DNA of 46,533 nt from Hominimerdicola alba 8 (GCF_000178155.2 NZ_ADKM02000024.1:1-46533), one strand, 5' to 3'; counted from the first letter of the stretch, positions 7,560 to 17,088 are shown. A program made the numbers and translations. The notes: generated by a model from the letters alone, not told the origin.

Positions 7560-9224
7560 ATGACTATTGAACACGAAAACATTATATATGAGTTAAAACG
7601 CAATGGGTCAGTTAAAACTGCAAATATAATAAAATGCCTTTCAAACAAAGCAAAAATTACAATTCCTGACTCAGTATGTGAGCCTTCCACTATCGCAGCA
7701 ACTCCTTCTGGAGGAAATAATGATTATAAAGTTATCGGAATAACAGCCAATGCGTTTAAAGATTGCGAAAACCTTCATTTGATAGAATTCAAAACCCCAT
7801 CTAATATTAAATTTATCGGATCAAGTGCTTTTGAAAATTGTATTTCTCTTCAATCGTTTAATATTCCTGCAAATATTAATAAGATCACTCCACGCTGTTT
7901 TTTCAATTGTGTAAATCTAAAAGAAATCTCTTCTGATTCAAACATAACACACATTTTTGAATCTGCATTTGAAGGCTGCAAAAAACTAAATACAATCAAT
8001 AAAATCAAGACTGTAAACCTGCAATTAATCTCAAAAAATGCATTTAAGAATTGCTATAAGCTTTTGGTTGATTCTAAACAAAGATTTGACTCTTTGGAAC
8101 AGATCCATATTAATGCTTTTGAAAACTGTAGAAAATCTATAATCTTAGGCGATAAGATAGAATACAAGAGCGGAAGCGGATTTGATAATATCCATAATTA
8201 CACCAACAGATTCTGGAAGTCATCGTCAAAGTTTTCAGCATTATGCGCCTTGTTGACTATCATATTATTTGTTTTTCTTATTTTAGAAAACTTTCATATA
8301 TACAGTTTTAGATTTTCTAAGCATATTATATTTGTATTATCTACATTGGTGCTTTTTTCATTTACAGCATTGTATTATCAAGGCTTCAAGTATAAACGCA
8401 ATCAGTATTCATTTACAGCTTCAATGTTTTTTATGTTCCTTGCATTCTTTTTTTTATCAGGGCTATGTACATTGTTCTTCCCAAATGAAAGATTATTCAA
8501 CAATATTTCTTTGACGAATTATTCTGATGATGGTCATTTTAACGCTTCTTTTGAAACATTAGAACAGAACCCAAATCTTAAAACCGAGTATATCGATAAA
8601 ATATACTATTCAAATGATATGATGGAAGAACTCTTTGGCAAAAAAGTTAGTGAAAAGCAAAGCCAGCAAATACTTATTAAACAAAACGATGAAGTGTGGG
8701 TCAACATAATCAATCCTTTAAATCAGGAAATGATACAAACCGCTAGTCTTGATTTTACTAATGCAAATAAATGCATTAAAATAAAAACGTATAATATGGT
8801 CGATCCGTTATATATATCATTTGATGGACAAACCTATGATCAAATGTCTGTTGATAAAGACAACAACTATTATTTCAACATTGATAATAATACTAAGTTC
8901 ACTATTTCAATACCCGATAAATTAGATCACGTTTGTTATGACCCATGCCTAACTGTTGAACTTTATAAAACAACTAATCTTTCTTTTATCTCATCATCCA
9001 CAGCAAATATATTATTTTTTATCTTTCTTTTTATATCCGCACTACTTCTGTTGTTAACGCTAATTTCTTTTATTGTCAATATCATCACACTGGCACCTAA
9101 AATTGAACAAAACAAAGTTGTATTAAGCCTTATACCATTTTTCGTTGCAATTATAATGGCTGTCTGTCATATTCCATTTGCCGATATATTTAAAGATTTT
9201 TCATCAATAATATCGCAATTTTAA
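7560..9224 (+). CDS. BspA-type leucine-rich-repeat multi-pass membrane protein
   Basis: Protein of 554 aa. Residues about 50-210 hold repeats of the LRR_5/BspA kind (ITANAFKDCENLHLIEF, IGSSAFENCISLQSFNIP, ISKNAFKNCYKL). Three membrane segments follow (about 225-250, 255-278, 285-310), then an external domain of about 160 residues, and two C-terminal membrane segments. There is no signal peptide, so the repeats are predicted to face the cytoplasm, unusual for BspA-like repeats. AGAAGGGG precedes the ATG. The gene is markedly more AT-rich than its neighbours and sits between mobile elements, suggesting recent transfer. Its function is unknown. Confidence 0.75.
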   Translation: MTIEHENIIYELKRNGSVKTANIIKCLSNKAKITIPDSVCEPSTIAATPSGGNNDYKVIGITANAFKDCENLHLIEFKTPSNIKFIGSSAFENCISLQSFNIPANINKITPRCFFNCVNLKEISSDSNITHIFESAFEGCKKLNTINKIKTVNLQLISKNAFKNCYKLLVDSKQRFDSLEQIHINAFENCRKSIILGDKIEYKSGSGFDNIHNYTNRFWKSSSKFSALCALLTIILFVFLILENFHIYSFRFSKHIIFVLSTLVLFSFTALYYQGFKYKRNQYSFTASMFFMFLAFFFLSGLCTLFFPNERLFNNISLTNYSDDGHFNASFETLEQNPNLKTEYIDKIYYSNDMMEELFGKKVSEKQSQQILIKQNDEVWVNIINPLNQEMIQTASLDFTNANKCIKIKTYNMVDPLYISFDGQTYDQMSVDKDNNYYFNIDNNTKFTISIPDKLDHVCYDPCLTVELYKTTNLSFISSSTANILFFIFLFISALLLLLTLISFIVNIITLAPKIEQNKVVLSLIPFFVAIIMAVCHIPFADIFKDFSSIISQF

Positions 9225-9292
9225 TAGCTCCGTGCATAGCTTTATTATACTACATAATTTCAACTGTTAAACAGTTCAAGTATACAAAACCA

Positions 9293-9326
9293 TGACCCTG
9301 CCGAAACAATATCCCGGCAGGGTCAA
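9293..9326. terminator. Hairpin between convergent genes
   Basis: GACCCTGCCG pairs perfectly with CGGCAGGGTC around AAACAATATCC. It lies 69 bp after the LRR gene and 178 bp past the end of the convergent gene at 9504. No long T-run follows on either strand, so termination is plausible but not certain. Confidence 0.5.
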
Positions 9327-9503
9327 ATTGTAGAATTTATTCAGAACCTGTCAATAATACCATTGGGTTTGAAATATCTGTATCATTGCGTCGGTTTTTA
9401 TTTGTCGTTTAGATAAGACCGACTGCTTTCACAATCGTTCTCATCATACACTTTTCTATTGCATTATTTTGCGTTTACACAGAATTTGGGATTGACTCAT
9501 TTT

Positions 9504-9770
9504 TCAGGCTTTTCCGTTGTTTTGTAAATATTCAAAAACAGCATCAACAATTGACGGATGCCATGCATCGACATCGACTACTTGACTTCTGTATATGGTG
9601 TACTTGACACCCTCTTTGGAAGTAAGCCAATGATCTCCAGAATGAATAAGAATGCCCATTTTCTCTAAAATTAAATTCAAGACATGAACACTTTTAATGT
9701 TACAGCCCATTTTCTGAAGTCTCTTAACAACTTCAATCTTATACAGATCTCCTAAAGCATTGTACGGCAT
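9504..9770 (-). CDS. Unknown small protein, second gene of a two-gene operon
   Basis: About 88 aa, not recognised. The sequence looks like a small folded alpha/beta protein (ALGDLYKIEVVKRLQKMGCN, then KEGVKYTIYRSQVVDVDAWH and a C-terminal helix IVDAVFEYLQNNG). I chose the ATG at 9770, which has AGGAGG at 10 nt; a start 9 nt upstream would place the ribosome site against the codon. It follows the 279-aa gene by about 33 bp and is presumably co-transcribed. A small gene paired with a larger unknown one in a mobile island recalls two-component defence or toxin-antitoxin loci, but nothing in the sequence proves this. Confidence 0.6.
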   Translation of the reverse strand: MPYNALGDLYKIEVVKRLQKMGCNIKSVHVLNLILEKMGILIHSGDHWLTSKEGVKYTIYRSQVVDVDAWHPSIVDAVFEYLQNNGKA

Positions 9771-9803
9771 ACTAACCATTCCTCCTAACAAACATAGCAG
9801 GTA

Positions 9804-10643
9804 TTATTTGTCATGAAAACTTACAACATATTCTGACGGAATTATTGCTGTGTCCACCTTTCTTCCGGTATAGAAAAATTCCATCAATTTGGCGAATTCT
9901 CGGACTTCTTCATCGGTGTCCTCAACAAATGGTTTTTTATTATGATCGAAGAACGCTTTTGCCTCCTCTATTGTTTGATACGTCGCTTTCAGCTTTGTTG
10001 ATATCGTTTTCATAGAGTGTTCATACATATTTTCACTACAAAGCATTGGAATTGTAATCAAGTGAGATTTATTATCCTCAACCCATTGAGTTGCTTTTTC
10101 AGTCCCGAACTCTTTCAAAATAACTAAAACCAGTTTATCAATCACTGTTTTGTTATTATTGTCAACAGAGTACAAATAGCACAACACCTTGTATCGAATA
10201 ATAGGAGGAAGTAAGGAAAAGCACCTAACTATCTTATCGTTTGTACCGAAAGAATGTTTTGAGAAAAACTGAATAAATAAGCAAGAAATAAGATCAAGTA
10301 AATGATCATGTATCTTGGTATAATCATCTTGTGTTATTTGCGAGCGAACCTTTGAATGTGAACAGGAATTCGCTGCATAATAATCAGTTGTATCATTCTT
10401 AACAGCAAGAATACATTTCTTAAAATGGTCTCCGTAAGTAAGGGCTTTTACTTTCTTTAATACTTCCTTGTCGCCGATTGTCAACTGCTCATCTGGCTTA
10501 AAATCGATTAGCTTCCTGACTATTATTTCAGAAAGCACCCTCATTTGAGCGATTTTTCCACGGTAAGATGAATCAACATAAAAAATATCATGCAAACAAT
10601 CCCCAAGAATATAAGCATAATCTTCATCTCTAAAATTACTCAT
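9804..10643 (-). CDS. Unknown protein, first gene of a two-gene operon
   Basis: About 279 aa, mainly helical. The N-terminal half (YAYILGDCLHDIFYVDSSYR, then MRVLSEIIVRKLIDFKPDEQ) is loosely reminiscent of HEPN/DUF4145-type helical bundles, with a mid-protein HDHLLDLISCLFIQFF segment. I cannot name a family. The first ATG (10655) would lie only about 10 nt from the predicted transcript start, so the internal ATG with GGTGG just before it is preferred. The gene is driven by a near-consensus promoter. Function unknown; position between mobile elements marks it as accessory. Confidence 0.6.
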   Translation of the reverse strand: MSNFRDEDYAYILGDCLHDIFYVDSSYRGKIAQMRVLSEIIVRKLIDFKPDEQLTIGDKEVLKKVKALTYGDHFKKCILAVKNDTTDYYAANSCSHSKVRSQITQDDYTKIHDHLLDLISCLFIQFFSKHSFGTNDKIVRCFSLLPPIIRYKVLCYLYSVDNNNKTVIDKLVLVILKEFGTEKATQWVEDNKSHLITIPMLCSENMYEHSMKTISTKLKATYQTIEEAKAFFDHNKKPFVEDTDEEVREFAKLMEFFYTGRKVDTAIIPSEYVVSFHDK

Positions 10644-10671
10644 ATTACCACCCATTAGGATTTTTTCCTTT

Positions 10672-10700
10672 ATTATACTTCATAAAGAGAAAAAAGTCAA
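10672..10700 (-). promoter_or_regulatory. Promoter of the unknown two-gene operon
   Basis: On the minus strand TTGACT, 17-bp spacer, TATAAT. The predicted transcript start is near 10665. Confidence 0.78.
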
Positions 10701-10708
10701 GAGGCTTA

Positions 10709-10900
10709 TTAGAAATTATCAAAATCCGCCTGTCCAGCGACCTCATGCCAGCCATCATATTCATCATTTCCCTTTTCCGTGAACATATCATTCGTAAGCA
10801 TCAAACCCTCCGCACCTAGCTCACCAAAGTCTAATGAAGTATAATAAACTCCAAGGAACACCATGAAGTAAATTGAATAATCCAAATTGATCGCTGGAAT
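10709..10900 (-). pseudogene. 3' remnant of an unknown gene
   Basis: An open minus-strand frame of about 63 codons ends in WHEVAGQADFDNF and a TAA stop. It contains YYTSLDFGELGAEGLMLTND. Its upstream end runs into IS66-derived sequence and no proper start is visible, so it looks like the tail of a longer gene cut by the element. A near-identical but shorter stretch (YYTLLDIGELGAEGLMLTL) lies on the opposite strand at 17681-17740, also cut by IS ends. The original protein is not recognised. Confidence 0.55.
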
Positions 10901-10934
10901 TCATTGGAGTCGATTAGACAAGGAGGTAACAGGT

Positions 10935-11759
10935 ATGGACAAAACAACAGCCATCACAACAATCAAAAAAGAAATGCAGCTTCAGGAATGGTCTGCACAG
11001 ATCAAAGCGCAGCAGGCAAGCGGTCTGACGATCCGGGAATGGTGCGCAGAAAATAGGATCAAGTTCTGTAAAGCAGATATATCCGCCACAAACGGAACTT
11101 TTATGCACAGAACACATATTTCGCTGAGGCTGTGGATAATCACCGCATTCCTCGTTATGAGCAACAAATGCAGCGTTTCCGCTGTTACGTTGATGAGGTC
11201 TTTGGGGGTGACCTACAAGACAGCCTGGTACATCCTTCATCGCATCAGAAAAGCTATGAAATGCCGTGAAGAACGCTATTTGCTCGACGGAATCGTTGAA
11301 CTTGATGACACGTATCTCGGTGCTCCGACTCACGGTAAAAAGCGCGGCAGAGGTACTGAAAAAGTCAAGATGATAGTAGCTTTATCGAAGAACGCAGCAG
11401 GAAATCCCGAGTACGTTAAAATGAGAGATGTGCCGAATTTAAATGGCATAACTGTGGGTAGATTTGCCAGGGATAATATCCGCGCTGGCTCGAAGATCGA
11501 GAGCGATAACGCCCGAAGTTACAAGAAGCCGCTGGCACAGAAATACTTCCATGTTTTTGAGACTTACGATCCCGAAAGTGGTCAGCTGAACTGGACGCAC
11601 AAGGTCATTTCAAACTTCAAAGCAATGATCGCGGGAACTTACCACGGAAACGAAAAGATCCACACAGCGTTATATGCTGCCGAATACTGCTACAAATTCA
11701 ACCGCCGCAAGCTGGGAAATTATGCGTATTTAAGGCTCTTGGCTGCTTTGGTGCAGTGA
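10935..11759 (+). CDS. Chimeric transposase: IS66 TnpA N-terminus fused in frame to IS1595 (ISXO2-like) transposase
   Basis: About 274 aa. Residues 1-42 are an IS66 Orf1 helix-turn-helix module (LQEWSAQIKAQQASGLTIREW, then CAENRIK). From FCKADISATNGTF on, it is an ISXO2-like transposase with the DDE-type core: VELDDTYLGAPTHGKKRGRG, then KIESDNARSY and a C-terminal NRRKLG segment. The junction at about 11060-11063 replaces the roughly 62 N-terminal residues of the IS1595 protein, including its zinc ribbon, shown by the copy at 14033. AAGGAGG lies 8 nt before the ATG. The frame is intact to the end, and a matching IS1595 right end follows at 11768. Whether it is active is unknown. Confidence 0.82.
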   Translation: MDKTTAITTIKKEMQLQEWSAQIKAQQASGLTIREWCAENRIKFCKADISATNGTFMHRTHISLRLWIITAFLVMSNKCSVSAVTLMRSLGVTYKTAWYILHRIRKAMKCREERYLLDGIVELDDTYLGAPTHGKKRGRGTEKVKMIVALSKNAAGNPEYVKMRDVPNLNGITVGRFARDNIRAGSKIESDNARSYKKPLAQKYFHVFETYDPESGQLNWTHKVISNFKAMIAGTYHGNEKIHTALYAAEYCYKFNRRKLGNYAYLRLLAALVQ

Positions 11760-11767
11760 TCTTACTT

Positions 11768-11790
11768 GTGGTGTATTAAGGGGATAACCA
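11768..11790 (+). repeat. IS1595-type right terminal repeat
   Basis: GTGGTGTATTAAGGGGATAA plus CCA matches the right end at 17658-17680 with one difference. No matching left end exists upstream of the chimeric transposase, because the left part has been replaced by IS66 sequence. Confidence 0.75.
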
Positions 11791-11886
11791 TATATTATAT
11801 TAATCGCTCGTTGATTATCCATAAGAGGGGATGGTATTAATGTATATTTTGGTCAGTTTTGGAAGGCCCGAAATGTTAAGATAAGA

Positions 11887-11925
11887 AACGCCCTACGGGA
11901 TACATTTCGTATTACGAAGGGCGTT
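11887..11925 (-). terminator. Terminator of the BspA/DUF285 protein gene
   Basis: On the minus strand AACGCCCT pairs with AGGGCGTT, with further pairing inside (CGTAATACGAAATG...CG), followed by TCTTATCTT. It lies about 55 bp past the stop codon. Confidence 0.65.
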
Positions 11926-11978
11926 AAGTCTTATGTCTTATAATAGTATTTACATATCAAATCAGATCGATATGCCGA

Positions 11979-13652
11979 TCACTTTATGGTAACAGTTACA
12001 GCATTTTTGATAGCATTTGCTGTATCCCATTTGCCGTTAACTCTTGCTGCGACAGCTACTTTGTAAGTCTTGCCGGGGGTGAGATTCTTAGGAGTTGTGT
12101 AGGTGGTGTCAGTGATATTCTGCGTCTGAACTCTCCACTTGCCTGCAAGGTATACAGCTATGCCGTATCTGTCAGCGCCTTCGACCCTGTCCCATGTGAA
12201 TCTTACCTGACGATATTTCTCACTGTAAGCGACCTTTATGTTTGTCGGATATGTAATCGCTTCATACTGCTTGTAGATGTTTCGGCCGTCGTTTTCGATA
12301 ACAGCATAATTCCCGCTTCCGCTTACAATGACAGAAGGACGCTTAGCATTTACCCAACCGTTACCTATGGGAAGCTTTGCTTTTTCTGTTATATTACTAT
12401 ATTTCTCGCCAAGAATAAAATCTTTCAGGCTGTAACAACCAACGAACATATCGTTTACAAGTCTGGCATTGCTGGTGTCAAAACTGCTCAAATCAAGCGA
12501 GGTCAGAGCGTTACAATCTTTGAACATATAGTTCATTTGTTTAACATTGCTTGTATCAAATCCGCTTAAATCAAGTGAAGTCAGACTTTTACAACCGCTG
12601 AATATACCGTCCATATATTTTATCTTGCCTGTATTAAATTCGCTTAAATCAAGTGAGGTCAAAGCGCTACAATTCTTGAACATATAATCCATTTCTGTGA
12701 CATTGCTTGTATCAAAACTGCTTAAATCGAGTGAAGTCAGACTTTTACACCCGCTGAACATACCTTGCATATATTCAACCTTGCTTGTATCAAAGCCGCT
12801 TAGATCAAGAGTGGTTAGTTTCCTGCAATCGCTGAACATTGCACACATATCTGTGACATTGCTCGTATCAAATCCGCTTATATCAATTTCAGCTAAATCA
12901 TAACAGTATTCAAACATCTGATCCATATGCAGAACACCACTTGTATCGAATCTACTTAAATCAAGTGAGGTCAAACCACTGACAGAAAACATTCCACGCA
13001 TATTAGTAACATTACTTGTATCAAATCCGCTCAGATCAAGAGAGGTTAGTTTCTTGCAATGATCGAACATTGCACCCATATCTGTGACATTGCTTGTATC
13101 AAAGCCGCTTAGATCAAGAGTGGTTAGTTTCCTGCAATCGCTGAACATTGCACACATATCTGTGACATTGCTTGTATCAAAGCCGCTTAGATCAATTTCT
13201 GTCAGAGCACTACACTCCCAGAACATATGGCTCATATTTGTGACATTGCTTGTATTGAAGCTACTTAGATCAAGTTTGGTCAGAGCGGCACACCGCCAGA
13301 ACATAAAGCCCATATTTGTAACATTGCTTGTATCTGCAGCTGAAAGATCAATAGAAGTACAATTATAATATTTTTCAAACAGATTACGACAATTTGCAGG
13401 AAAAACAGCACTGTCTTCAGCTATGATTGATTTTACATTATCCTTATAGCCCAATTCCTTTATTTCATCAGCGTCGATTTCTCCCCTGATAGTAAGCACG
13501 CCTGTTTCTTCATCGAACGAATAACACTCTGCCTCGGTTACAGCCTCTGCCTGTGCTGTTATGGTCTGCGAAACGACGGGTGCACCATAGCTTGCTGCAC
13601 CTGCGACCATACATAATGACATTACTGCTGCTAAAATTCTTTTTCTCTGCAT
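11979..13652 (-). CDS. Secreted BspA-like surface protein (DUF285 repeats plus fibronectin type III domain)
   Basis: 557 aa. A signal peptide (about residues 1-35) is followed by an N-terminal domain and then twelve tandem repeats of about 26 residues (101-411) with consensus LDLSGFDTSNVTDMxxMFxxC, the DUF285/BspA pattern. The C-terminus (about 465-557) is a fibronectin type III-like domain (RFTWDRVEGADRYGIAVY). No LPxTG motif or membrane anchor is present. Such proteins are usually surface or secreted adhesins. Two 80-bp stretches (12781 and 13090 onward) are nearly identical at a spacing of four units, a sign of unit exchange or duplication. AGGAGG and a strong promoter precede the gene. 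Confidence 0.88.
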   Translation of the reverse strand: MQRKRILAAVMSLCMVAGAASYGAPVVSQTITAQAEAVTEAECYSFDEETGVLTIRGEIDADEIKELGYKDNVKSIIAEDSAVFPANCRNLFEKYYNCTSIDLSAADTSNVTNMGFMFWRCAALTKLDLSSFNTSNVTNMSHMFWECSALTEIDLSGFDTSNVTDMCAMFSDCRKLTTLDLSGFDTSNVTDMGAMFDHCKKLTSLDLSGFDTSNVTNMRGMFSVSGLTSLDLSRFDTSGVLHMDQMFEYCYDLAEIDISGFDTSNVTDMCAMFSDCRKLTTLDLSGFDTSKVEYMQGMFSGCKSLTSLDLSSFDTSNVTEMDYMFKNCSALTSLDLSEFNTGKIKYMDGIFSGCKSLTSLDLSGFDTSNVKQMNYMFKDCNALTSLDLSSFDTSNARLVNDMFVGCYSLKDFILGEKYSNITEKAKLPIGNGWVNAKRPSVIVSGSGNYAVIENDGRNIYKQYEAITYPTNIKVAYSEKYRQVRFTWDRVEGADRYGIAVYLAGKWRVQTQNITDTTYTTPKNLTPGKTYKVAVAARVNGKWDTANAIKNAVTVTIK

Positions 13653-13704
13653 AATTATGCCTCCTTTTAATTCAACATTGACAATTATATATCAACGCAT
13701 ATAT

Positions 13705-13733
13705 ATTATACCACTTTGCGTTGTAAACGTCAA
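13705..13733 (-). promoter_or_regulatory. Promoter of the BspA/DUF285 protein gene
   Basis: On the minus strand TTGACG, 17-bp spacer, TATAAT, about 52 bp before the ATG. Confidence 0.8.
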
Positions 13734-13766
13734 TATTTTCGGCAATTTCTTCCAAGGATTCATTGC

Positions 13767-13919
13767 TTATATATAATTACAAAAGGATTTTAATATATCT
13801 TTTTGTCGGGGTGATAATACACCGATAGAATTAACTTTTCCGTCCAACACATTGTTCTTGTAAAAGCAAAACGGATAGCCATCCGATAATGAAATGCTCC
13901 AATTCTTTTTATGTAAATC
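13767..13919 (-). pseudogene. 3' remnant of an unknown gene cut by the IS1595 left end
   Basis: A minus-strand frame of 51 codons reads from the IS1595 boundary to a TAA: DLHKKNWSISLSDGYPFC, then FYKNNVLDGKVNSIGVLS and PRQKDILKSFCNYI. It has no start, and the composition looks protein-like. I interpret it as the tail of a gene disrupted by the insertion. Another minus frame across the boundary (13790-13981) starts inside the element end and is less protein-like. The parent family is not recognised. Confidence 0.4.
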
Positions 13920-14560
13920 ATGGTTATCCCTTTAACACACCACAGATAATTTACAATGCGGTCCAAATAAACAGACCTCAAAACTCAGAAAATATAGTAT
14001 AATATTGACAGAAACCGAAGGGAGCTGTCGCTATGTCAAAAAGATTTCCGAAACCTGAGATCACACTTGATGGGATATACTCAAAGTTCGCAGATGAAAG
14101 CTTTTGCAAGGATTTTCTTCTTGATATCCGCTTTGAAAAGGGCTTTGCCTGACCGTTTTGCGGTGGCTCTGAGTACCGCAGGATAAGGTCACGCCATCTG
14201 CTGCGCTGCAAGTTCTGTAAAGCAGATATATCCGCCACAAACGGAACTTTTATGCACAGAACACATCTTCCGCTGAGGCTGTGGATAATCACCGCATTCC
14301 TCGTTATGAGCAACAAATGCAGCGTTTCTGCTGTTACGCTGATGAGGTCTTTGGGAGTGACCTACAAGACTGCATGGTACGTTCTGCACCGCATCAGAAA
14401 AGCTATGAAATGCCGTTGTATATACCGCCCACACTGCCACAGCTGCACGGATATTTTGCCACACTTCGCCGTTGACTGCCCACGGGCAGTGCCCGGTAAA
14501 ATATGATATACTTGATATGGCACATCAATGACGTGACTACATATCAAGGAGGTCTATCAT

Positions 14561-16105
14561 ATGGTGGACTACAAAGAAATACTCAGGCTTACCAGTATGG
14601 GATACAGCTTGAGACAGACCGCTGCAAGTGTGGGGCATTCTCATCATACTGTCAAGAATGTTCTGGAACTTGCTGCAAAGCACGGAGTGGAATGGCCTAT
14701 CGATGAGGATGTGACTAATGCCGAACTTGAAAAGCTGTTTTATCCGGAAAGGAGAACAGCCGGAAGTCATTATGCAGAGCCAGATTACGACTACATCCAC
14801 CGTGAGCTGTCCAAGAAAGGTGTGACGCTCACACTACTCTGGAATGAATACTGTGAGCGTGCCTATGCAAACGGTTAAACACCCTACATGAGCACCCAGT
14901 TCGGTGACAAATACCGTCGCTGGGCTCGTGTCACAAAGGCGACCATGCGCGTAACCCACAAGCCCGGGGACACCATGCAGGTGGATTGGGCGGGTGGAAC
15001 TATTCCGTATTACGATCCGATCACGGGTGAAGAGTACAAAGATTATTTGTTTGTCGCGGCTCTTCCTTGCAGCAGTTATCTCTACGTCGAAGCCTGCACC
15101 GACATGAAGCAGGAGAACTGGCTCATGTGCCATGTTCACGCTTACGAATACTTCGGCGGTGTGACTCGTGTTCTTGTTCCGGATAATCTCAAAACCGGAG
15201 TGACTGCGAATACTCGCTATGAGACCCAGCTGAACGAAAGCTACCGTGAGCTTGCGGAATACTACGGTACGGCTATTGTTCCTGCCCGTGTCCGTAAGCC
15301 CCAGGACAAGGGGCTCGTTGAACGCTCGGTCGGGTTTTCCACAACATGGATAACCGCCGCTTTGCGTGAGCGCAAGTTCTTCTCTTTTGCTGATGTCAGA
15401 GATGCTGTTGCAGAACGCCTTGAGATCATCAACACAAAGCCCTTTCAGAAGCGCCCCGGCAGTCGCAGAGATGCCTATCTTTCCGAGGAAAAGGAATTCT
15501 TGCTGCCGCTGCCAAAACGCCCCTATGAGCCGTCTGTGTGGAAACAGCAGACAGTCGGGAATGATTATCTCATCAGCGACGGACTCAACAAGTATTCCGT
15601 TCCTTTTGACCTTATCGGAGAGCAGGTGCAGATCAGGCTGACCAAAGATCTGGTCGAGGTGTACTTCAAAGGCAGCCGCATGACTTCGCACAAGCGCTTT
15701 GAAAAATACAGCGTTCAGCCTGTTGTGAAACCTGAACATATGCCTTCAAATCACCGTGAGTATTTGAACTACAATGCCGATGAGTTCAAAGAGTGGGCAA
15801 CATCTGTTGGCAAATCGACTGAGGAAGTAGTCAAGTATTTCCTGACCGCTGGCAGCGTTCCCGAACAGGGGTACAAGGCCTGTGTCAGCCTCACGAAACT
15901 CGGCAAACGTTACGGCAAGAAGAAACTTGAAGCCGCTTGTGAGCGTATGCTTGCGTTCTCGTCATCACCTTCAATACGCACAATAACAACGCTGTTGAAG
16001 AATAGCAAAGAGCCTGACAAGCCCACGGAAAAGACTGATGACAGCAACAAATATGGCATTACCCGCGGTGCCGCCTACTGGAGAAAGGTAGGTGGCAGCA
16101 AATGA
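14561..16105 (+). pseudogene. istA: IS21 transposase IstA, broken by one nonsense codon
   Basis: DDE transposase of the IS21 family, about 514 codons overall. The N-terminus has the HTH MVDYKEILRLTSMGYSLRQT. The catalytic core begins at PGDTMQVDWAGG (first Asp), with VLVPDNLKTGV (second Asp) and RKPQDKGLVERSVGF (Glu). Codon 106 is TAA (14876-14878) in the context CAAACGGTTAAACACCC, most simply a Tyr TAC to TAA change. Both flanking parts are in the same frame. A restart at the ATG 14888 would lack the DNA-binding domain. Everything else looks recent and undamaged. Confidence 0.88.
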
Positions 16106-16869
16106 TCAACAACACCATTGAGCGTTTGAGAGCTATGAAGATGAATTCAATGGCTGCCGAGCTTGAACGTCAGCTTGAAGATGCCGACAGCTACAAACAG
16201 CTTGGTTTCGAGGATAGACTATCTTTGCTTGTTGATGCCGAATGGAACCGCAGGCAGAACAACAAGCTCGTAAGATACATCAGGAACGCTCATTTCTCCG
16301 ATGCTAACGCAACCATCGAAGGCATTGAATACATCGAAGACCGGCATCTTGACAAAGGCAAAATGCTGCGCTTTGCGACCTGTAATTATGTTGACGAGGG
16401 CAGGCATATTATCCTTATGGGTGCATCGGGCAATGGAAAAACTTACGTCGCCTGCGCTCTCGAAAATGCCGCCTGCCGCAAGTTTAAATCGGTGCGCTAC
16501 ATAAGACTGCCTGAACTGCTTGACGAACTCTCCATTGCAAGAACAAACGGAGAATTTGCTAAAGTCATCAAAGCATACAAAAAGGTAGATCTGCTTATTC
16601 TCGACGAATGGCTTATCCGCAAGCTGACTCCGAATGATGCATACAATCTTCTGGAGATCATTGAAGCGAGGATCGAAAAGTCGATGATCTTTTGCACACA
16701 GTACCATGCCGAGGGCTGGTACGAACGCATAAATCCCGATCCTGAAAACGACAGTCCGATATCCGATGCGATAATCGACAGGATAATCAATACCGCATAT
16801 CCGGTAATGATCGATGGTGAAATATCCATGAGAAAACGTCATGGGCTTCCGGAAGGAGCTGAACCGTGA
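16102..16869 (+). CDS. istB: IS21 helper ATPase IstB
   Basis: 255 aa AAA+ ATPase that assists the IS21 transposase in target selection and strand transfer. Walker A is GASGNGKT (about residue 109), Walker B is [10 protein letters not shown], and the C-terminal arginine region ends [14 protein letters not shown]. The ATG overlaps the istA stop by 4 bp (ATGA), giving translational coupling. Length and motifs are complete, so this protein could act on related IS21 copies elsewhere even though the local istA is broken. Confidence 0.93.
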   Translation: MINNTIERLRAMKMNSMAAELERQLEDADSYKQLGFEDRLSLLVDAEWNRRQNNKLVRYIRNAHFSDANATIEGIEYIEDRHLDKGKMLRFATCNYVDEGRHIILMGASGNGKTYVACALENAACRKFKSVRYIRLPELLDELSIARTNGEFAKVIKAYKKVDLLILDEWLIRKLTPNDAYNLLEIIEARIEKSMIFCTQYHAEGWYERINPDPENDSPISDAIIDRIINTAYPVMIDGEISMRKRHGLPEGAEP

Positions 16870-17063
16870 TGAATGATTACTGTGCTTTCAGCAAGGATCA
16901 TAAGTACCTGAAATGGGAAGATTATGAGCTTACCCGCCACGAACTTGAGTAAGCCGACCGCTTGTGTCACGGCAACTGGATCGAGATCCAGCGGCTGTAT
17001 GTGTATATCGACCTGCTCAAGGCTATTCTTGATAAGAACGATATTGAATATCCGGAGATATAA
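16869..17063 (+). pseudogene. Small third frame of the IS21 element, with an internal stop
   Basis: Starts at an ATG overlapping the istB stop. It reads [27 protein letters not shown], a TAA (16950-16952), then ADRLCHGNWIEIQRLYVYID and LLKAILDKNDIEYPEI. The two halves together form a coherent 64-residue protein, so this looks like an accessory gene inactivated by one nonsense change. Its function in the element is not known. Confidence 0.6.
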
Positions 17064-17088
17064 CTTATCTCATTGATTATGTGTCACA

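Noticed and set aside
12440-13340. Regularly spaced repeats that could suggest a CRISPR array
   Set aside because: The repeats are coding, 78 bp long, in frame with the DUF285 protein and have no unique spacers.
13790-13981. Minus-strand open frame across the IS1595 left end
   Set aside because: It begins inside the element and is less protein-like than the frame reading DGYPFCFYKNNVLDGKVNS, which I kept as a remnant.
14150-14152. In-frame TGA at a cysteine position as a selenocysteine codon
   Set aside because: The gene is also split by IS21 and frameshifted, no SECIS-like hairpin follows closely, and selenocysteine is not expected in a zinc ribbon. Nonsense mutation is simpler.
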